Part shown: piece by piece, positions 27,524 to 35,871 of the stretch | Numbering within the stretch: the stretch's first letter is position 1 | How the letters are laid out: each line of letters opens with the position of its first letter | Assembly (NCBI RefSeq): GCF_001808185.1 | Contig: NZ_CP017668.1 | Span: 2,604,001 to 2,668,000 of the forward strand | Length of the DNA: 64,000 bases | Source: Jeongeupia sp. USM3 | Lineage (GTDB): Bacteria; Pseudomonadota; Gammaproteobacteria; Burkholderiales; Chitinibacteraceae | Direction: 5' to 3' | Notes under the pieces: model-generated | The model's input: the letters and a program-made list of their open reading frames with translations, nothing else | What the model was told of the DNA's origin: nothing | Database searches by the model: none | Position numbers and translations under genes: made by a program

Positions 27524-27654
27524 GGGGGAATCCGGAGTTGGGTGCGTGATTGCCGGCAATGGTAACAGGCTTGGTACCGGTGGCTGCGGCGCAGATTCAC
27601 GCAGGTGGACGGGCCGGGCTAGAATTTGTCCCGTTCGGAGCGGGGGGATACATC

Positions 27655-28260
27655 GTGGTCAAGGAAGGCGTGCTGGTAAGTTGGAATGATGACAAGGGCT
27701 TCGGCTTTGTCGAAACCGCACAGAACGAGCGCTATTTTCTGCATATCAAGGCGATCAAGCGCACGGTGGCTGGCAGGCCGAAGAACGGCGATCTTGTCGT
27801 GTTCGAGCCGGGCTGCGACGCCAACGGGCGCTTGCAGGCGCTGACCGCGACGGTCGGGGCTGGCAGTGGCAGGGCGCAGGCCAGGCAGAAGCTGCCTGAG
27901 CGTCGTGGTGGCGGCGGGTTTGATGTCTTTGATTACGCGCTGATTCCGCTGTTGCTGGTCTTGCCGGTCGCGGTGTGGCACAGCGGCTTGTCCTTACAGG
28001 TCACAGGGCTGGTTCTGGTGGCCAGCGCCTTGGCGTTTGCCATGTACCAGCACGATAAATCACAAGCCCGAAGCGGTGGTTGGCGTACACCGGAGTCGAC
28101 GCTGCAACTGTTGGCGCTGGCTGGTGGCTGGCCCGGTGCGTGGGCCGCACAGCATTTGTTGCGTCACAAGAGCAGCAAGGCCAGTTTCCGCGCGGTGTTC
28201 GTCTGTGCTGCCATCGCGAATCTGGCGCTGCTCTGGTCGCTGCCGCGATTCGTCAACTGA
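27655..28260 (+). CDS. Cold-shock-domain plus DUF1294 membrane protein
   Basis: 201 residues from a GTG at 27655 preceded by a G-rich ribosome site. The first about 65 residues are a cold-shock-like OB fold: LVSWNDDKGFGFVETAQNER and YFLHIKAIKR with the RNP-type F-G-F. A basic linker follows, then a DUF1294 domain with about four membrane helices, including the conserved YQHDKSQAR and GGWPGAWAAQHLLRHKS. The fusion places a nucleic-acid-binding head on a small membrane anchor. It is found in many proteobacteria and its role is unknown. It converges on aceK with two bases between the ends. Confidence 0.85.
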   Translation: MVKEGVLVSWNDDKGFGFVETAQNERYFLHIKAIKRTVAGRPKNGDLVVFEPGCDANGRLQALTATVGAGSGRAQARQKLPERRGGGGFDVFDYALIPLLLVLPVAVWHSGLSLQVTGLVLVASALAFAMYQHDKSQARSGGWRTPESTLQLLALAGGWPGAWAAQHLLRHKSSKASFRAVFVCAAIANLALLWSLPRFVN

Positions 28261-28262
28261 GC

Positions 28263-30065
28263 TCAGGCTTTGCGGTAGCGCTGCGAGAACCGCAGCTCGT
28301 ACGGGTAGGGGAAGAAGTCCTCGAGTATCCCCTGCTGGATGCGCGCCTTGGTCTGTTGCCAGAACGCCGGCTGCAGCAGGTCGGCGTGGTACTTGAGGAA
28401 GGCGTCGCGCACCGGTTTCTGGTTCAGGAGGAAGGTGCCGAACTCCTCGGGGTAGACCTCGCCCTTGTGGCCGGTGTACCAGGCCTCGCCGCTCATCTCG
28501 AACTCGGGCGACGGCGGCGGCGGTATCCGGCGGAAGTCGCAGTCGGTCATGTACTCGATTTCGTCGTAGTCGTAGAACACGACCCGGCCCATGCGGGTGA
28601 CGCCGAAGTTCTTGAACAGCATGTCGCCGGGGAAGATGTTGGCAATCGCCAGTTCGCGCAGCGCGTTGCCGTAGTCGCGCACCTTGGCCTCGAGATCGGG
28701 GCCGCCGTGGCTGTCGAGCCAGACATTCAGCGGCGTCATCCGGCACTCGATGTACAGGTGGCGGATCACCACGGTGTCGCCGTCCTCCTCGATCATCGTC
28801 GGCGCCAGCGCCTTCAGCTCGTCGACCAGCACCGGGTCGAAGCGGTCGCGCGGCAGCGCGACGTCGGAGAACTCGAGCGAGTCGGCCATCCGACCGACCC
28901 GGTCGTGGCGCTTCACCATCAGGTACTTGGCGCGGACGATGTCGCGGTTCACTTCCTTTGGCGGCGGGATCACGTCGCGGATCACCTTGAACACGAAGGG
29001 GAAGGACGGCAGCGTGAACACGACCATCACCATGCCCTTGATCCCCGGGGCGATCTCGAAGCGGTCGCTGGTGTGGCGCAGGTGGTGGAAGAGCTCGCGG
29101 TAGAACATTGTCTTGCCCTGCTTGCCCAGCCCGACCATCGTGTACAGCTCGGCGCGGCTCTTGTCCGGAATCAGCTCGTGCAGGAAGGCGACATAGGCCG
29201 ACGGGACTTCCATATCGACAAGGAAGTAGGCGCGCGACAGCGAGAACAGCGAGCGGATCTGGTCGTGCGCGAACAGCGCCGCATCGACGAACAGCCTGCC
29301 GTCGTGGGTCCGGCACAGCGGCAGCGCGAACGGCGTCTCGACGTCGTCGTGGATGAAGCGGCCGATCAGGTAGGCGGCCTTGTTGCGGAAGAACGGCGAT
29401 GCGAGCACCTGGATCTGCGCGTTGTAGCCGAGTGCCGGCCAGCGGCCGAGGTGGCGGTACAGCGCGCGGACGATGCGGCGGATGTCGCGGTCGAGGTCGA
29501 CGAAGGGCTGCGCCCAGCCGAAATCGGTGACGATGCTCGCCAGCGTCGCGAACAGGTCGGCGTGCTTCGGGTAGTAGGTCCGGTACGTCGGCGCCGCGGT
29601 GGTCTCGATGTACTCGGTCGATACCGCCGGACGGTAGAAGATGAAGTCGTTGTGGAAGTACGTCCGGTGCAGGATGCGGCAACTGACCGAGTTGAAGAAG
29701 GTCTCGGCCAGCTCGGGCTGCTTGTGGTTGACCAGAAGGCCGATGAAGTACGACTTGACGCTGGCCCAGACGTCGTCGGGCAGGCGTTCGGCGTCGAACT
29801 CGCGCTTCAGTTGCTCGGACGTTTCGACCACGCGGCTGTCGTAGAAGGCGATCCGGTCGCGCACCGCGTCGCGCAGCGCCCGGGCGTCGCCGGCCTCGAA
29901 ACACGGTTGCGCCGAACGGCTGGCGGCGCGGAAGCGCGCGTAGTGGGCGTTGAAGCCGGCGAGGATCGCGCGGGCCAGCTCGGCGATCTGGCGGAAATCC
30001 GGGGCCGGATCGTCGGGCGTCGGCAGATCGACGGCCTGCAGGTGGGCGGCATTGCTGGCGGACAT
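28263..30065 (-). CDS. aceK: Isocitrate dehydrogenase kinase/phosphatase AceK
   Basis: 600 residues from ATG 30065. The protein matches AceK over its whole length: HNDFIFYRP, then the ATP-binding region YTMVGLGKQGKTMFYRELFH and VFKVIRD in the middle. The kinase/phosphatase core reads IFPGDMLFKNFGVTR followed by VVFYDYDEIEY. AceK phosphorylates or dephosphorylates isocitrate dehydrogenase to switch carbon between the TCA cycle and the glyoxylate bypass, so the organism probably grows on acetate or fatty acids. No aceA/aceB gene is in the window. It is monocistronic, converging on the CSD-DUF1294 gene. Confidence 0.95.
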   Translation of the reverse strand: MSASNAAHLQAVDLPTPDDPAPDFRQIAELARAILAGFNAHYARFRAASRSAQPCFEAGDARALRDAVRDRIAFYDSRVVETSEQLKREFDAERLPDDVWASVKSYFIGLLVNHKQPELAETFFNSVSCRILHRTYFHNDFIFYRPAVSTEYIETTAAPTYRTYYPKHADLFATLASIVTDFGWAQPFVDLDRDIRRIVRALYRHLGRWPALGYNAQIQVLASPFFRNKAAYLIGRFIHDDVETPFALPLCRTHDGRLFVDAALFAHDQIRSLFSLSRAYFLVDMEVPSAYVAFLHELIPDKSRAELYTMVGLGKQGKTMFYRELFHHLRHTSDRFEIAPGIKGMVMVVFTLPSFPFVFKVIRDVIPPPKEVNRDIVRAKYLMVKRHDRVGRMADSLEFSDVALPRDRFDPVLVDELKALAPTMIEEDGDTVVIRHLYIECRMTPLNVWLDSHGGPDLEAKVRDYGNALRELAIANIFPGDMLFKNFGVTRMGRVVFYDYDEIEYMTDCDFRRIPPPPSPEFEMSGEAWYTGHKGEVYPEEFGTFLLNQKPVRDAFLKYHADLLQPAFWQQTKARIQQGILEDFFPYPYELRFSQRYRKA

Positions 30066-30221
30066 GGCGGCACACTCGTCGGGAGCACTCTTCACTTTAC
30101 CGCCAGCGGCGCTGCGCTGCGGCACTTTGTGGCGGTGCAGCAGCCACTTTGCGACGATAGCGCCGGCGCTGCGGCTGCGTGATCAGGGCCAACCCTGTGG
30201 CGTGCGTTTCCGGCGGGCATG

Positions 30222-30246
30222 AAAAAGCCGGGGCGAACCCGGCTTT
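30222..30246 (-). terminator. Intrinsic terminator, minus-strand reading
   Basis: AAAGCCGGG (30224-30232) pairs with CCCGGCTTT (30238-30246). Read on the minus strand the hairpin is followed by a T-run. It lies 156 bp past the small gene at 30402 and beyond the structured repeat, so it may be that transcript's true end. Confidence 0.7.
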
Positions 30247-30278
30247 GCGGCCCGGCGATCTCGGGCGAATGACCACGC

Positions 30279-30401
30279 GGAACCTGCGTCAGTCGGCGGC
30301 CGCGCCGGTTCGTGCTCGCCCGAAGCGGCGGGGCCGGCATGGACAGTGGTCCGTGAGGATCCGGCCGGGGCCGGCAGGCGCAGCCGCCGGAGGGGGCGGG
30401 T
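30279..30401 (-). repeat. Structured intergenic repeat, copy D
   Basis: Minus-strand copy of the family also seen at 38250, 43781, 56274 and 56429. It begins directly after the TAA stop (30402-30404) of the upstream gene. The shared blocks, in minus-strand order, are GGCGGCTGCGCCTG, then ATCCTC, the hairpin ACGGAC-cact-GTCCAT (30339-30354, one mismatch), GCTTCGGGCG, and the end GCAGGTTC, which mirrors the AACCCGCCCC start. Confidence 0.75.
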
Positions 30402-30611
30402 TTACTCGACGATGGCGATCAGGCTGCTGAGGTTTTCCTCGGTCTTCACGCCCTTGGGCCAGCACACGCTGGCGCGGTCGCCGCTGATCTTCAGCACGCG
30501 GCCGTCGATGCGTTCGACACCGGCCAGATCGGCCATCCGGTTTACACGGCCGTTGACGACGATGTCGCTGTTCTTGCCGGCAAAGAAGGCGAAGAGGCTG
30601 GATACGATCAT
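30402..30611 (-). CDS. Small hypothetical protein
   Basis: 69 residues from ATG 30611, with AAGGAG at good spacing. The N-terminus MIVSSLFAFFAGKNSDIVVN is mildly hydrophobic. The rest alternates short strands (VNGRVNRMADLAGVERIDGR, VLKISGDRASVCWPKG), which suggests a small beta-barrel. I do not recognise the family. The upstream gap is A+T-rich and probably holds the promoter. Its stop codon directly abuts a copy of the structured repeat family. Confidence 0.6.
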   Translation of the reverse strand: MIVSSLFAFFAGKNSDIVVNGRVNRMADLAGVERIDGRVLKISGDRASVCWPKGVKTEENLSSLIAIVE

Positions 30612-30790
30612 GATGACTGCTCCTTGTTTATGTAGTGTTACTACGTAATTTACGCTCGAATTTAGGAAATTTCAAATCAGATTAGAGTGTGAATATGTGC
30701 ATGACATGTCTGGGGCGCCCGGGCGGGCCGCTTGACGCGGCAGGTAGAATGGAATGATCGAAAGGACTGATTGAAGTCATGGAGGGCGCG

Positions 30791-32029
30791 ATGGCGTCTG
30801 CAGCGAACGTTGCCGTGATCGGCGGCGGCCCGGCCGGGCTGATGGCCGCCGAACAACTGGCAGCAAACGGCCACCGCGTCGCGGTGTACGACGCGATGCC
30901 GTCGCTCGGCCGCAAGTTCCTGCTTGCCGGCATCGGCGGCATGAACATCACCCATTCGGAACCGCTGCCGGCCTTGCTGGGCCGTTACTTCGAGCGCCGC
31001 GACGCGCTCGCGCCGCTGATCGGAGCCTTCGGCCCCGACGCACTGCGCGCATGGATTGCCGGTCTGGGCATCGACACCTTCGTCGGCTCGAGCGGCAAGG
31101 TGTTTCCGACCGAGATGAAGGCCGCGCCGTTGCTGCGCGCCTGGCTGGCACGTCTGCGCGCCGCCGGCGTCGTCTTCCACACCCGCCACCGCTGGACCGG
31201 CTGGAACGAGTCCGGCGCGCTGTGCTTCGACACGCCGCACGGCGCGATTCAGGTCGATGCCGATGCGACCGTACTGGCGCTCGGCGGCGGCAGCTGGGCG
31301 CGGCTGGGGTCGGATGGCGCGTGGGCGCCGTGGCTGCGCGATGCCGGGGCCGACGTGGCGCCGCTGCGGCCGAGCAACTGCGGCTTCGACGCCGGCTGGA
31401 GCGCAGTGCTGGCGGAGAAATTTGCCGGTGCGCCGATCAAGAACGTCTCGCTGACGTTCACCGATGCGAGCGGAAACACCGAAACGCGCCGCGGCGAATT
31501 CGTGCTGACGCAGACCGGGATCGAAGGCAACCTCGTCTACGCGTTCTCGGCGCGCATCCGCGATGCGATCGCCGATCACGGCGAAGCGCTCATCCATCTC
31601 GACCTGTTGCCCGAATTCACGATCGACAAGGTCATCGCCGAGGTCGCGCACCCGCGCGGCTCGCGCTCGATGGCCAGCCATCTGCAGAGCCGGCTGAACC
31701 TGAAGGGCGCCAAGGCATCGCTGCTGCGCGAATGCACCAGCAAGGACGACTTCGCCGACCCAGGCAGGCTGGCGGGCAAGATCAAGGCGCTGCCGGTCCG
31801 GCTGCTGGCGGCAAGGCCGCTCGACGAGGCGATCAGCAGCGCCGGCGGCGTGCGCTTCGAATCGCTCGACACGCGGCTGATGCTCACGGCGAAACCGGGC
31901 GTGTTCTGCGCCGGCGAAATGCTCGACTGGGAGGCGCCGACCGGCGGTTATCTGCTGACCGCGTGCTTCGCCACCGGCCGCGCCGCGGGCTTGGGCGCCG
32001 TCGACTGGCTGGCCGCGCAAAGCGGCTGA
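30791..32029 (+). CDS. TIGR03862-type FAD flavoprotein (HI0933-like)
   Basis: 412 residues if started at ATG 30791, which has a GGAGG five bases upstream; an in-frame ATG at 30779 would add four residues. The N-terminal FAD motif reads VAVIGGGPAGLMAAEQLAAN, followed by GRKFLLAGIGGMNITHSEP, typical of HI0933-like flavoproteins. The middle has LALGGGSWARLGSDG and the C-terminus closes with FCAGEMLDWEAPTGGYLLTA, the FAD-contact segment. Members are uncharacterised oxidoreductases. The expected location is the cytoplasm. The SDR gene follows 117 bp downstream on the same strand. Confidence 0.85.
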   Translation: MASAANVAVIGGGPAGLMAAEQLAANGHRVAVYDAMPSLGRKFLLAGIGGMNITHSEPLPALLGRYFERRDALAPLIGAFGPDALRAWIAGLGIDTFVGSSGKVFPTEMKAAPLLRAWLARLRAAGVVFHTRHRWTGWNESGALCFDTPHGAIQVDADATVLALGGGSWARLGSDGAWAPWLRDAGADVAPLRPSNCGFDAGWSAVLAEKFAGAPIKNVSLTFTDASGNTETRRGEFVLTQTGIEGNLVYAFSARIRDAIADHGEALIHLDLLPEFTIDKVIAEVAHPRGSRSMASHLQSRLNLKGAKASLLRECTSKDDFADPGRLAGKIKALPVRLLAARPLDEAISSAGGVRFESLDTRLMLTAKPGVFCAGEMLDWEAPTGGYLLTACFATGRAAGLGAVDWLAAQSG

Positions 32030-32146
32030 CTGCCGGCTGCGTTGTACTCACTTGCCACCCGTACTGTTGCAACCAGCCCCTGCGGGACGCGGTCGTCCGC
32101 CTTGCCGGCACCGCAGCGCCGGGCAGTCGATTCTGGGAGATAAGGA

Positions 32147-32866
32147 ATGAACAAACTCGCACTGATCACCGGCGGCTCGCACGGCCTTGGCGCCGCGCTG
32201 GTCGACCACTATCTGGCCGCCGGCTGGACCGTGCACGAGTTCTCCCGCTCCGGCCTGGGCGCTGCGCACGTGCAGGCCGACTTCGCCGATCCGGACGCGG
32301 CCGTCGCGACGCTAGCCGCGCGCTTTGCCGAATTCGCCAGCCGGCCGTGGGACGAGATCGTGCTGATCAACAATGCCGGGACGCTGACACCGCTGCTGCC
32401 GCTGGCGCAGCAGCACGACGCGCAGATCACCGCCAGCCTTAACGTCAACGTGATGACCGCGGTGCGGGTGATCGCAGCCTTCCTGCGGCGCTTTCAGGAT
32501 GTGGCGGCGGTGAAGACCGTGGCGCAGATCTCGTCGGGCGCCGCGCTGCGCGGCTACGGCAGCTGGTCGCTGTACTGCGCCGGCAAGGCCGCGGTCGACC
32601 ACCTGCTGCGCGCCGTCGCGGTCGAACAGGCCGGCGCTGTGCATCCGGTCACCTGCATCAGCATCGACCCGGACGTGATGGACACGCAGATGCAGACCGA
32701 AATCCGCGGCACGAGTGTCGACGACTTTCCTGACGTCGCTCGCTTCATCGCCCGCAAGCAGGACGGCAAGCTGCGTACGCCGGAATCGGTCGCGGCTTAT
32801 GTGGCTGGGGTGATTGCCTGCGGGCCGGAAGGCGGGGCGAGGTATGACATCGAGGATGAAGGCTGA
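32147..32866 (+). CDS. Short-chain dehydrogenase/reductase, benzil-reductase-like
   Basis: 239 residues with GGAG followed by AAGG just upstream of the ATG. The Rossmann motif TGGSHGLG at 8-15 and the active-site Tyr-x-x-x-Lys in YCAGKAAV are intact, with the catalytic Ser in AQISSGAAL. The segment SIDPDVMDTQMQTEIRG resembles (S)-benzoin-forming benzil reductases and sepiapterin-reductase-like SDRs, which reduce carbonyl compounds with NADPH. The natural substrate is unknown. It lies upstream of the mobile-element block and has normal host base composition. Confidence 0.85.
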   Translation: MNKLALITGGSHGLGAALVDHYLAAGWTVHEFSRSGLGAAHVQADFADPDAAVATLAARFAEFASRPWDEIVLINNAGTLTPLLPLAQQHDAQITASLNVNVMTAVRVIAAFLRRFQDVAAVKTVAQISSGAALRGYGSWSLYCAGKAAVDHLLRAVAVEQAGAVHPVTCISIDPDVMDTQMQTEIRGTSVDDFPDVARFIARKQDGKLRTPESVAAYVAGVIACGPEGGARYDIEDEG

Positions 32867-33056
32867 GCGTTTCGGCGTGTGAACGATGCACTAGCCTGAA
32901 GTCGAGATCAGGGTTGGAGGTCTTCCGCCTCCGTTCGCCGGAAACCCGCACAGATGAAAATGTACGCTCTTGAAGAATCTGCGCTGGGCGACGGGGGTTG
33001 GTGTGGAGCAGGTTCTACGTGCGTGGGACGTGATCGGCTTGTTCGATGAGTCGACC

Positions 33057-33062
33057 ACTACA
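33057..33062. repeat. Target-site duplication of the IS481 element, left copy
   Basis: ACTACA immediately precedes the TGT end of the insertion sequence and is repeated at 34143-34148. Its complement supplies the TAG stop codon of the transposase. Confidence 0.85.
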
Positions 33063-34038
33063 TGTCGGGTTCCGCTTGTTTGTAGATTTTTTTCTTGAAC
33101 AATTCCGGTCGCTCTGTTTGCCACATTTTCAGCGACTCGATCGGTGACCGGAAGCCCAGCGCTTTTTGCGGGATGTGATGGTTGTAGGCGTTCCGGTAAT
33201 CGTCCAACGTCTGCGCCAATTCCGCTGCACTGGCAAAGCGGGTCTGCTTCACCAGCTCGCTGATCCGGCCGTTGAAACGCTCGACCATGCCATTCATTTG
33301 CGGCGTGCGCGGCGGGATCAGCCGATGCTCGATCCCCAAGGCTGCACAACGGCGATCAAACACGTGCCGTCCGCTCGGGGTCTTGGCTTTGCTGGTGAAG
33401 CGATCGGTGAATTGGCTGCCATTGTCGGTCAGCAGTTTCTCGATTTTCATCGGCGCCGCCTTGTACAGGCGCTGCAGGAAGTCGACGCTGCTGGCTTCGG
33501 ACTGATCCGGGTAGATGTGCAGGAACACCCAGCGGGTGGCCCGGTCGATCGCGACGAACAGGTAGCTGCGCGAGGTTTCGTCGGGCATCTGCGGCAAGTA
33601 CTTGATGTCCAAATGGAAGTAGCCCGGTGCGTAGTCCTTGAAGCCCTTGGAGGGCGCGGCGGGTTCTTCCGGCTGCAGTTGCGCCTGCAGTGTCTTGAGG
33701 TTGCCGACGCCTTCGCGCACCAGCAGCCGGTTGATGCCGGATCGGGTGGCGTTCGGGTTGATGAAACGCTGGGCCACCGCGGCCAGGTCATCGAGCGGCA
33801 GCAGCAAGGTGGTGCGCAGAATCAGCACCAGCGCTTCCTGCGTCTGGGACAAGGTAGTGTGCAGGGTATGCGGGCGGTGCGACCGATCGGTGAATTCGTC
33901 GCGCGTTTGCCATTTGCGGATGGTGTCCTTGCCGACGCTGTAGCGCAGCATCAGCTCGCGCTGCGAGAGGCTGGAGTGGCGGATTTCCTCGCGGGTGAGC
34001 GGTGTGGTGCGGGCATTGCTGTGCAGGCGGTGGCTCAT
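33058..34038 (-). CDS. IS481-family transposase
   Basis: 326 residues from ATG 34038. An N-terminal helix-turn-helix (SQRELMLRYSVGKDTIRKWQ) precedes an rve integrase core. The DDE triad is visible: Asp in HLDIKYL, Asp in LLTDNGSQFTD and Glu in NGMVERFNGRI. The C-terminus has the family W-Q-T-E-R-P-E-L-F. The frame looks intact, with no internal stop, so the element may be active. The TAG stop lies wholly in the target duplication and the last ATG codon takes two of its bases from it; the insertion sequence itself carries no stop for this frame. Confidence 0.93.
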   Translation of the reverse strand: MSHRLHSNARTTPLTREEIRHSSLSQRELMLRYSVGKDTIRKWQTRDEFTDRSHRPHTLHTTLSQTQEALVLILRTTLLLPLDDLAAVAQRFINPNATRSGINRLLVREGVGNLKTLQAQLQPEEPAAPSKGFKDYAPGYFHLDIKYLPQMPDETSRSYLFVAIDRATRWVFLHIYPDQSEASSVDFLQRLYKAAPMKIEKLLTDNGSQFTDRFTSKAKTPSGRHVFDRRCAALGIEHRLIPPRTPQMNGMVERFNGRISELVKQTRFASAAELAQTLDDYRNAYNHHIPQKALGFRSPIESLKMWQTERPELFKKKIYKQAEPDM

Positions 34039-34142
34039 GGCTGGCTCGCATTGACAGACTGAGTGATCAAGGTACGCAAAAGCGCGCGTGCCTGGAAGAG
34101 TGGCCAGCTGCGCTTTGGAAGCCAATCAGACGAAACCCAACA
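33063..34142 (-). mobile_element. Complete IS481-family insertion sequence
   Basis: 1080 bp. The ends are imperfect inverted repeats: TGTCGGGTTCCGCTTG at 33063-33078, and TGTTGGGTTTCGTCTG on the opposite strand at 34142-34127, matching 12 of 16. The termini are TGT...ACA as in IS481 relatives. Six-base target duplications ACTACA flank it on both sides. A single transposase fills most of the element. Intact duplications point to a fairly recent insertion. Confidence 0.88.
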
Positions 34143-34148
34143 ACTACA
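34143..34148. repeat. Target-site duplication of the IS481 element, right copy
   Basis: ACTACA directly follows the right inverted repeat and equals 33057-33062. Confidence 0.85.
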
Positions 34149-34223
34149 TGGTGCCTCCGGTCTGGAGCGACAGTGCCGCTTATAAGCCGGTACATAAATA
34201 TTCAGACACTTTTTCGAGAAACG

Positions 34224-34300
34224 AGTTAGAACTAACTATGCCTTTGCCTAATGCAATCGACCGCTTAGCTTAGGCGGCCGGTAGTGATGAAAAGCATCAC
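34224..34300. promoter_or_regulatory. Two dyads upstream of the amidohydrolase
   Basis: AGTTAG (34224-34229) and CTAACT (34232-34237) form a perfect 14-bp palindrome with an AA centre. GTGATG (34284-34289) and CATCAC (34295-34300) form a second hairpin. Both lie in the A+T-rich leader of the gene at 34336. They could be operator sites or remnants of a mobile element; no regulator can be named. Confidence 0.3.
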
Positions 34301-34335
34301 GTCATTGCATCAAATATGAAAAAAGGAAGCATCCT

Positions 34336-35871
34336 ATGGAATTTCCTCGCCGAATCGTGGATATGCACACCCACCTATTTAATGCGCGCTATATGCCTCT
34401 GGCTAGCATCATCACTGATGCGATGAATAAGAAAGAAAGCGCCCTTGCAAACCGCGTTGCGGAGTTTTTGGAAGCCATTACGGGATCGTCTTATAAGGAA
34501 AATGGACTGTTGTTTGAGGATGTGCATTTTTTGAACGAAGAAGCAAAAAGCGAATATCGCATCGATCAGATCTGGGAGATTGCTAAATATGAACTGCTTT
34601 CGGCATCAGGTTCAAGAAGTGCCGTCACAAAAGGAGCTAGTGCCTTAAGTGATATACAGTTCAGCGCGCCAACCTTCAATCTGCTGCGTAAAAGCAATAT
34701 TTCGAGTGTCGTTGATAATCTCTCTGACATCGACTTCGTTGCCGAAAATTATGTAGAAGAGACACCGGCCTCAAAGGTGCCAATTTATGAAATGCAAAAA
34801 TTTAGTCGCGACGGGACATTTGGTAATGTTCTTGATCGTGAAGAACAGGCAGTAAGAAAATCCTTGCGTGCAGTGATTGCCCTGATGGATTCAACGGCTT
34901 GGGGAGCACCAGAAAATTACTTGGAATTCTTCCTTACTATGCTCAAGTCGGAAGAGGATATGTTCGCCAAATTAATTGATGGATATGGACCTGGCTTGCC
35001 GTCGCTTCAGGTTGTCCATTTTATGATGGATATGCAAATGGCTTATCCTGATCATAAATCCCCCCGTTATCCATTTTTTCCGAATCAAGTCGAGAAAATG
35101 GAGCAGCTGCATCGTAACCATCCAACACAAATATTCGGTTTTTGTGCCTTCGATCCGCGACGGCCAGGAAGTTGGAAGACTCGCGCCGAAGACGCACTCG
35201 CAAGAGGATTCATTGGATTTAAATTTTATCCACCCCTGGGCTACAAACCTTCAGGTAACAAAGATAAGGTGCTACAGTCAGTTATTGACGAATTTTTTGA
35301 TTTCTGCGTCGATGGTGATATCCCTGTGTTTGCACACTGCACGCCGAAGGGATTTCAAACTCGTTTGAAAGAGGGTGGTAACGCGCATCCGAAATATTGG
35401 AGGGCCGTTTTGGAAGACCGCAGGTGGAATAAATTAAGGCTATGCCTTGGACACGCTGGGGGAGCACGCATTGAAAATAATGGAATTAATTCGCCCGGCT
35501 GGATGTCAAATTCCGACGAGGAGTGGAGGTTGCAAGACAATTTTGCTCGGATTGTTACCGAGCTTTGCACCTCCTATCCAAATGTTTACTGCGAAGTTGC
35601 CAACATGTCACCCCTGCTAAATCCAGATAACGTGACGACTTTTGTCGCTAACTTAGAGCGAGCTAGGACTGCAGCTTTGAGTGAAGGGCGCCCGTTTGAA
35701 TTAATGGACAAGTTGGCATATGGTACTGACTGGCATATGCCTGACATGGTTGATAACACCAGAAGGTATTTTGAAGTGCTTTTAAATATAATGAACAGAA
35801 ATGAATATCGACATTATATCGACAAATTTTTTTGGCAGAACGCCTACAGTTTCATGAAAATTCCTGAATGA
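34336..35871 (+). CDS. Amidohydrolase-superfamily protein in an A+T-rich, probably transferred segment
   Basis: 511 residues; AAAAAGGAAG precedes the ATG. The metal-dependent hydrolase TIM-barrel motifs are in order: DMHTHLF (H-x-H) at about 9-15, GFKFYPPLGY, the His of VFAHCTPKG, the His of LCLGHAGGAR and the final Asp in YGTDWHMPDM. This fits the amidohydrolase (COG2159-like) clan, probably mono- or binuclear metal; the substrate is unknown. At over 500 residues it is longer than typical members, with an extra helical region at about 25-230. Base composition is near 45% G+C by eye against about 66% around it, with A/T-ending codons, so recent transfer is likely. Confidence 0.85.
   Translation: MEFPRRIVDMHTHLFNARYMPLASIITDAMNKKESALANRVAEFLEAITGSSYKENGLLFEDVHFLNEEAKSEYRIDQIWEIAKYELLSASGSRSAVTKGASALSDIQFSAPTFNLLRKSNISSVVDNLSDIDFVAENYVEETPASKVPIYEMQKFSRDGTFGNVLDREEQAVRKSLRAVIALMDSTAWGAPENYLEFFLTMLKSEEDMFAKLIDGYGPGLPSLQVVHFMMDMQMAYPDHKSPRYPFFPNQVEKMEQLHRNHPTQIFGFCAFDPRRPGSWKTRAEDALARGFIGFKFYPPLGYKPSGNKDKVLQSVIDEFFDFCVDGDIPVFAHCTPKGFQTRLKEGGNAHPKYWRAVLEDRRWNKLRLCLGHAGGARIENNGINSPGWMSNSDEEWRLQDNFARIVTELCTSYPNVYCEVANMSPLLNPDNVTTFVANLERARTAALSEGRPFELMDKLAYGTDWHMPDMVDNTRRYFEVLLNIMNRNEYRHYIDKFFWQNAYSFMKIPE

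Noticed and set aside
32891..33349. Minus-strand 152-codon ORF across the left IS end
   Set aside because: It is a shadow frame of the transposase joined to flanking sequence, with no supporting features.
33056..34150. Eight-base ACTACATG as the target duplication
   Set aside because: The last TG on the left belongs to the TGT end of the element; only ACTACA is duplicated.
34088..34273. Short ORF spanning the right end of the IS
   Set aside because: It crosses the IS/host junction, starts at GTG without a ribosome site and has no recognisable product.
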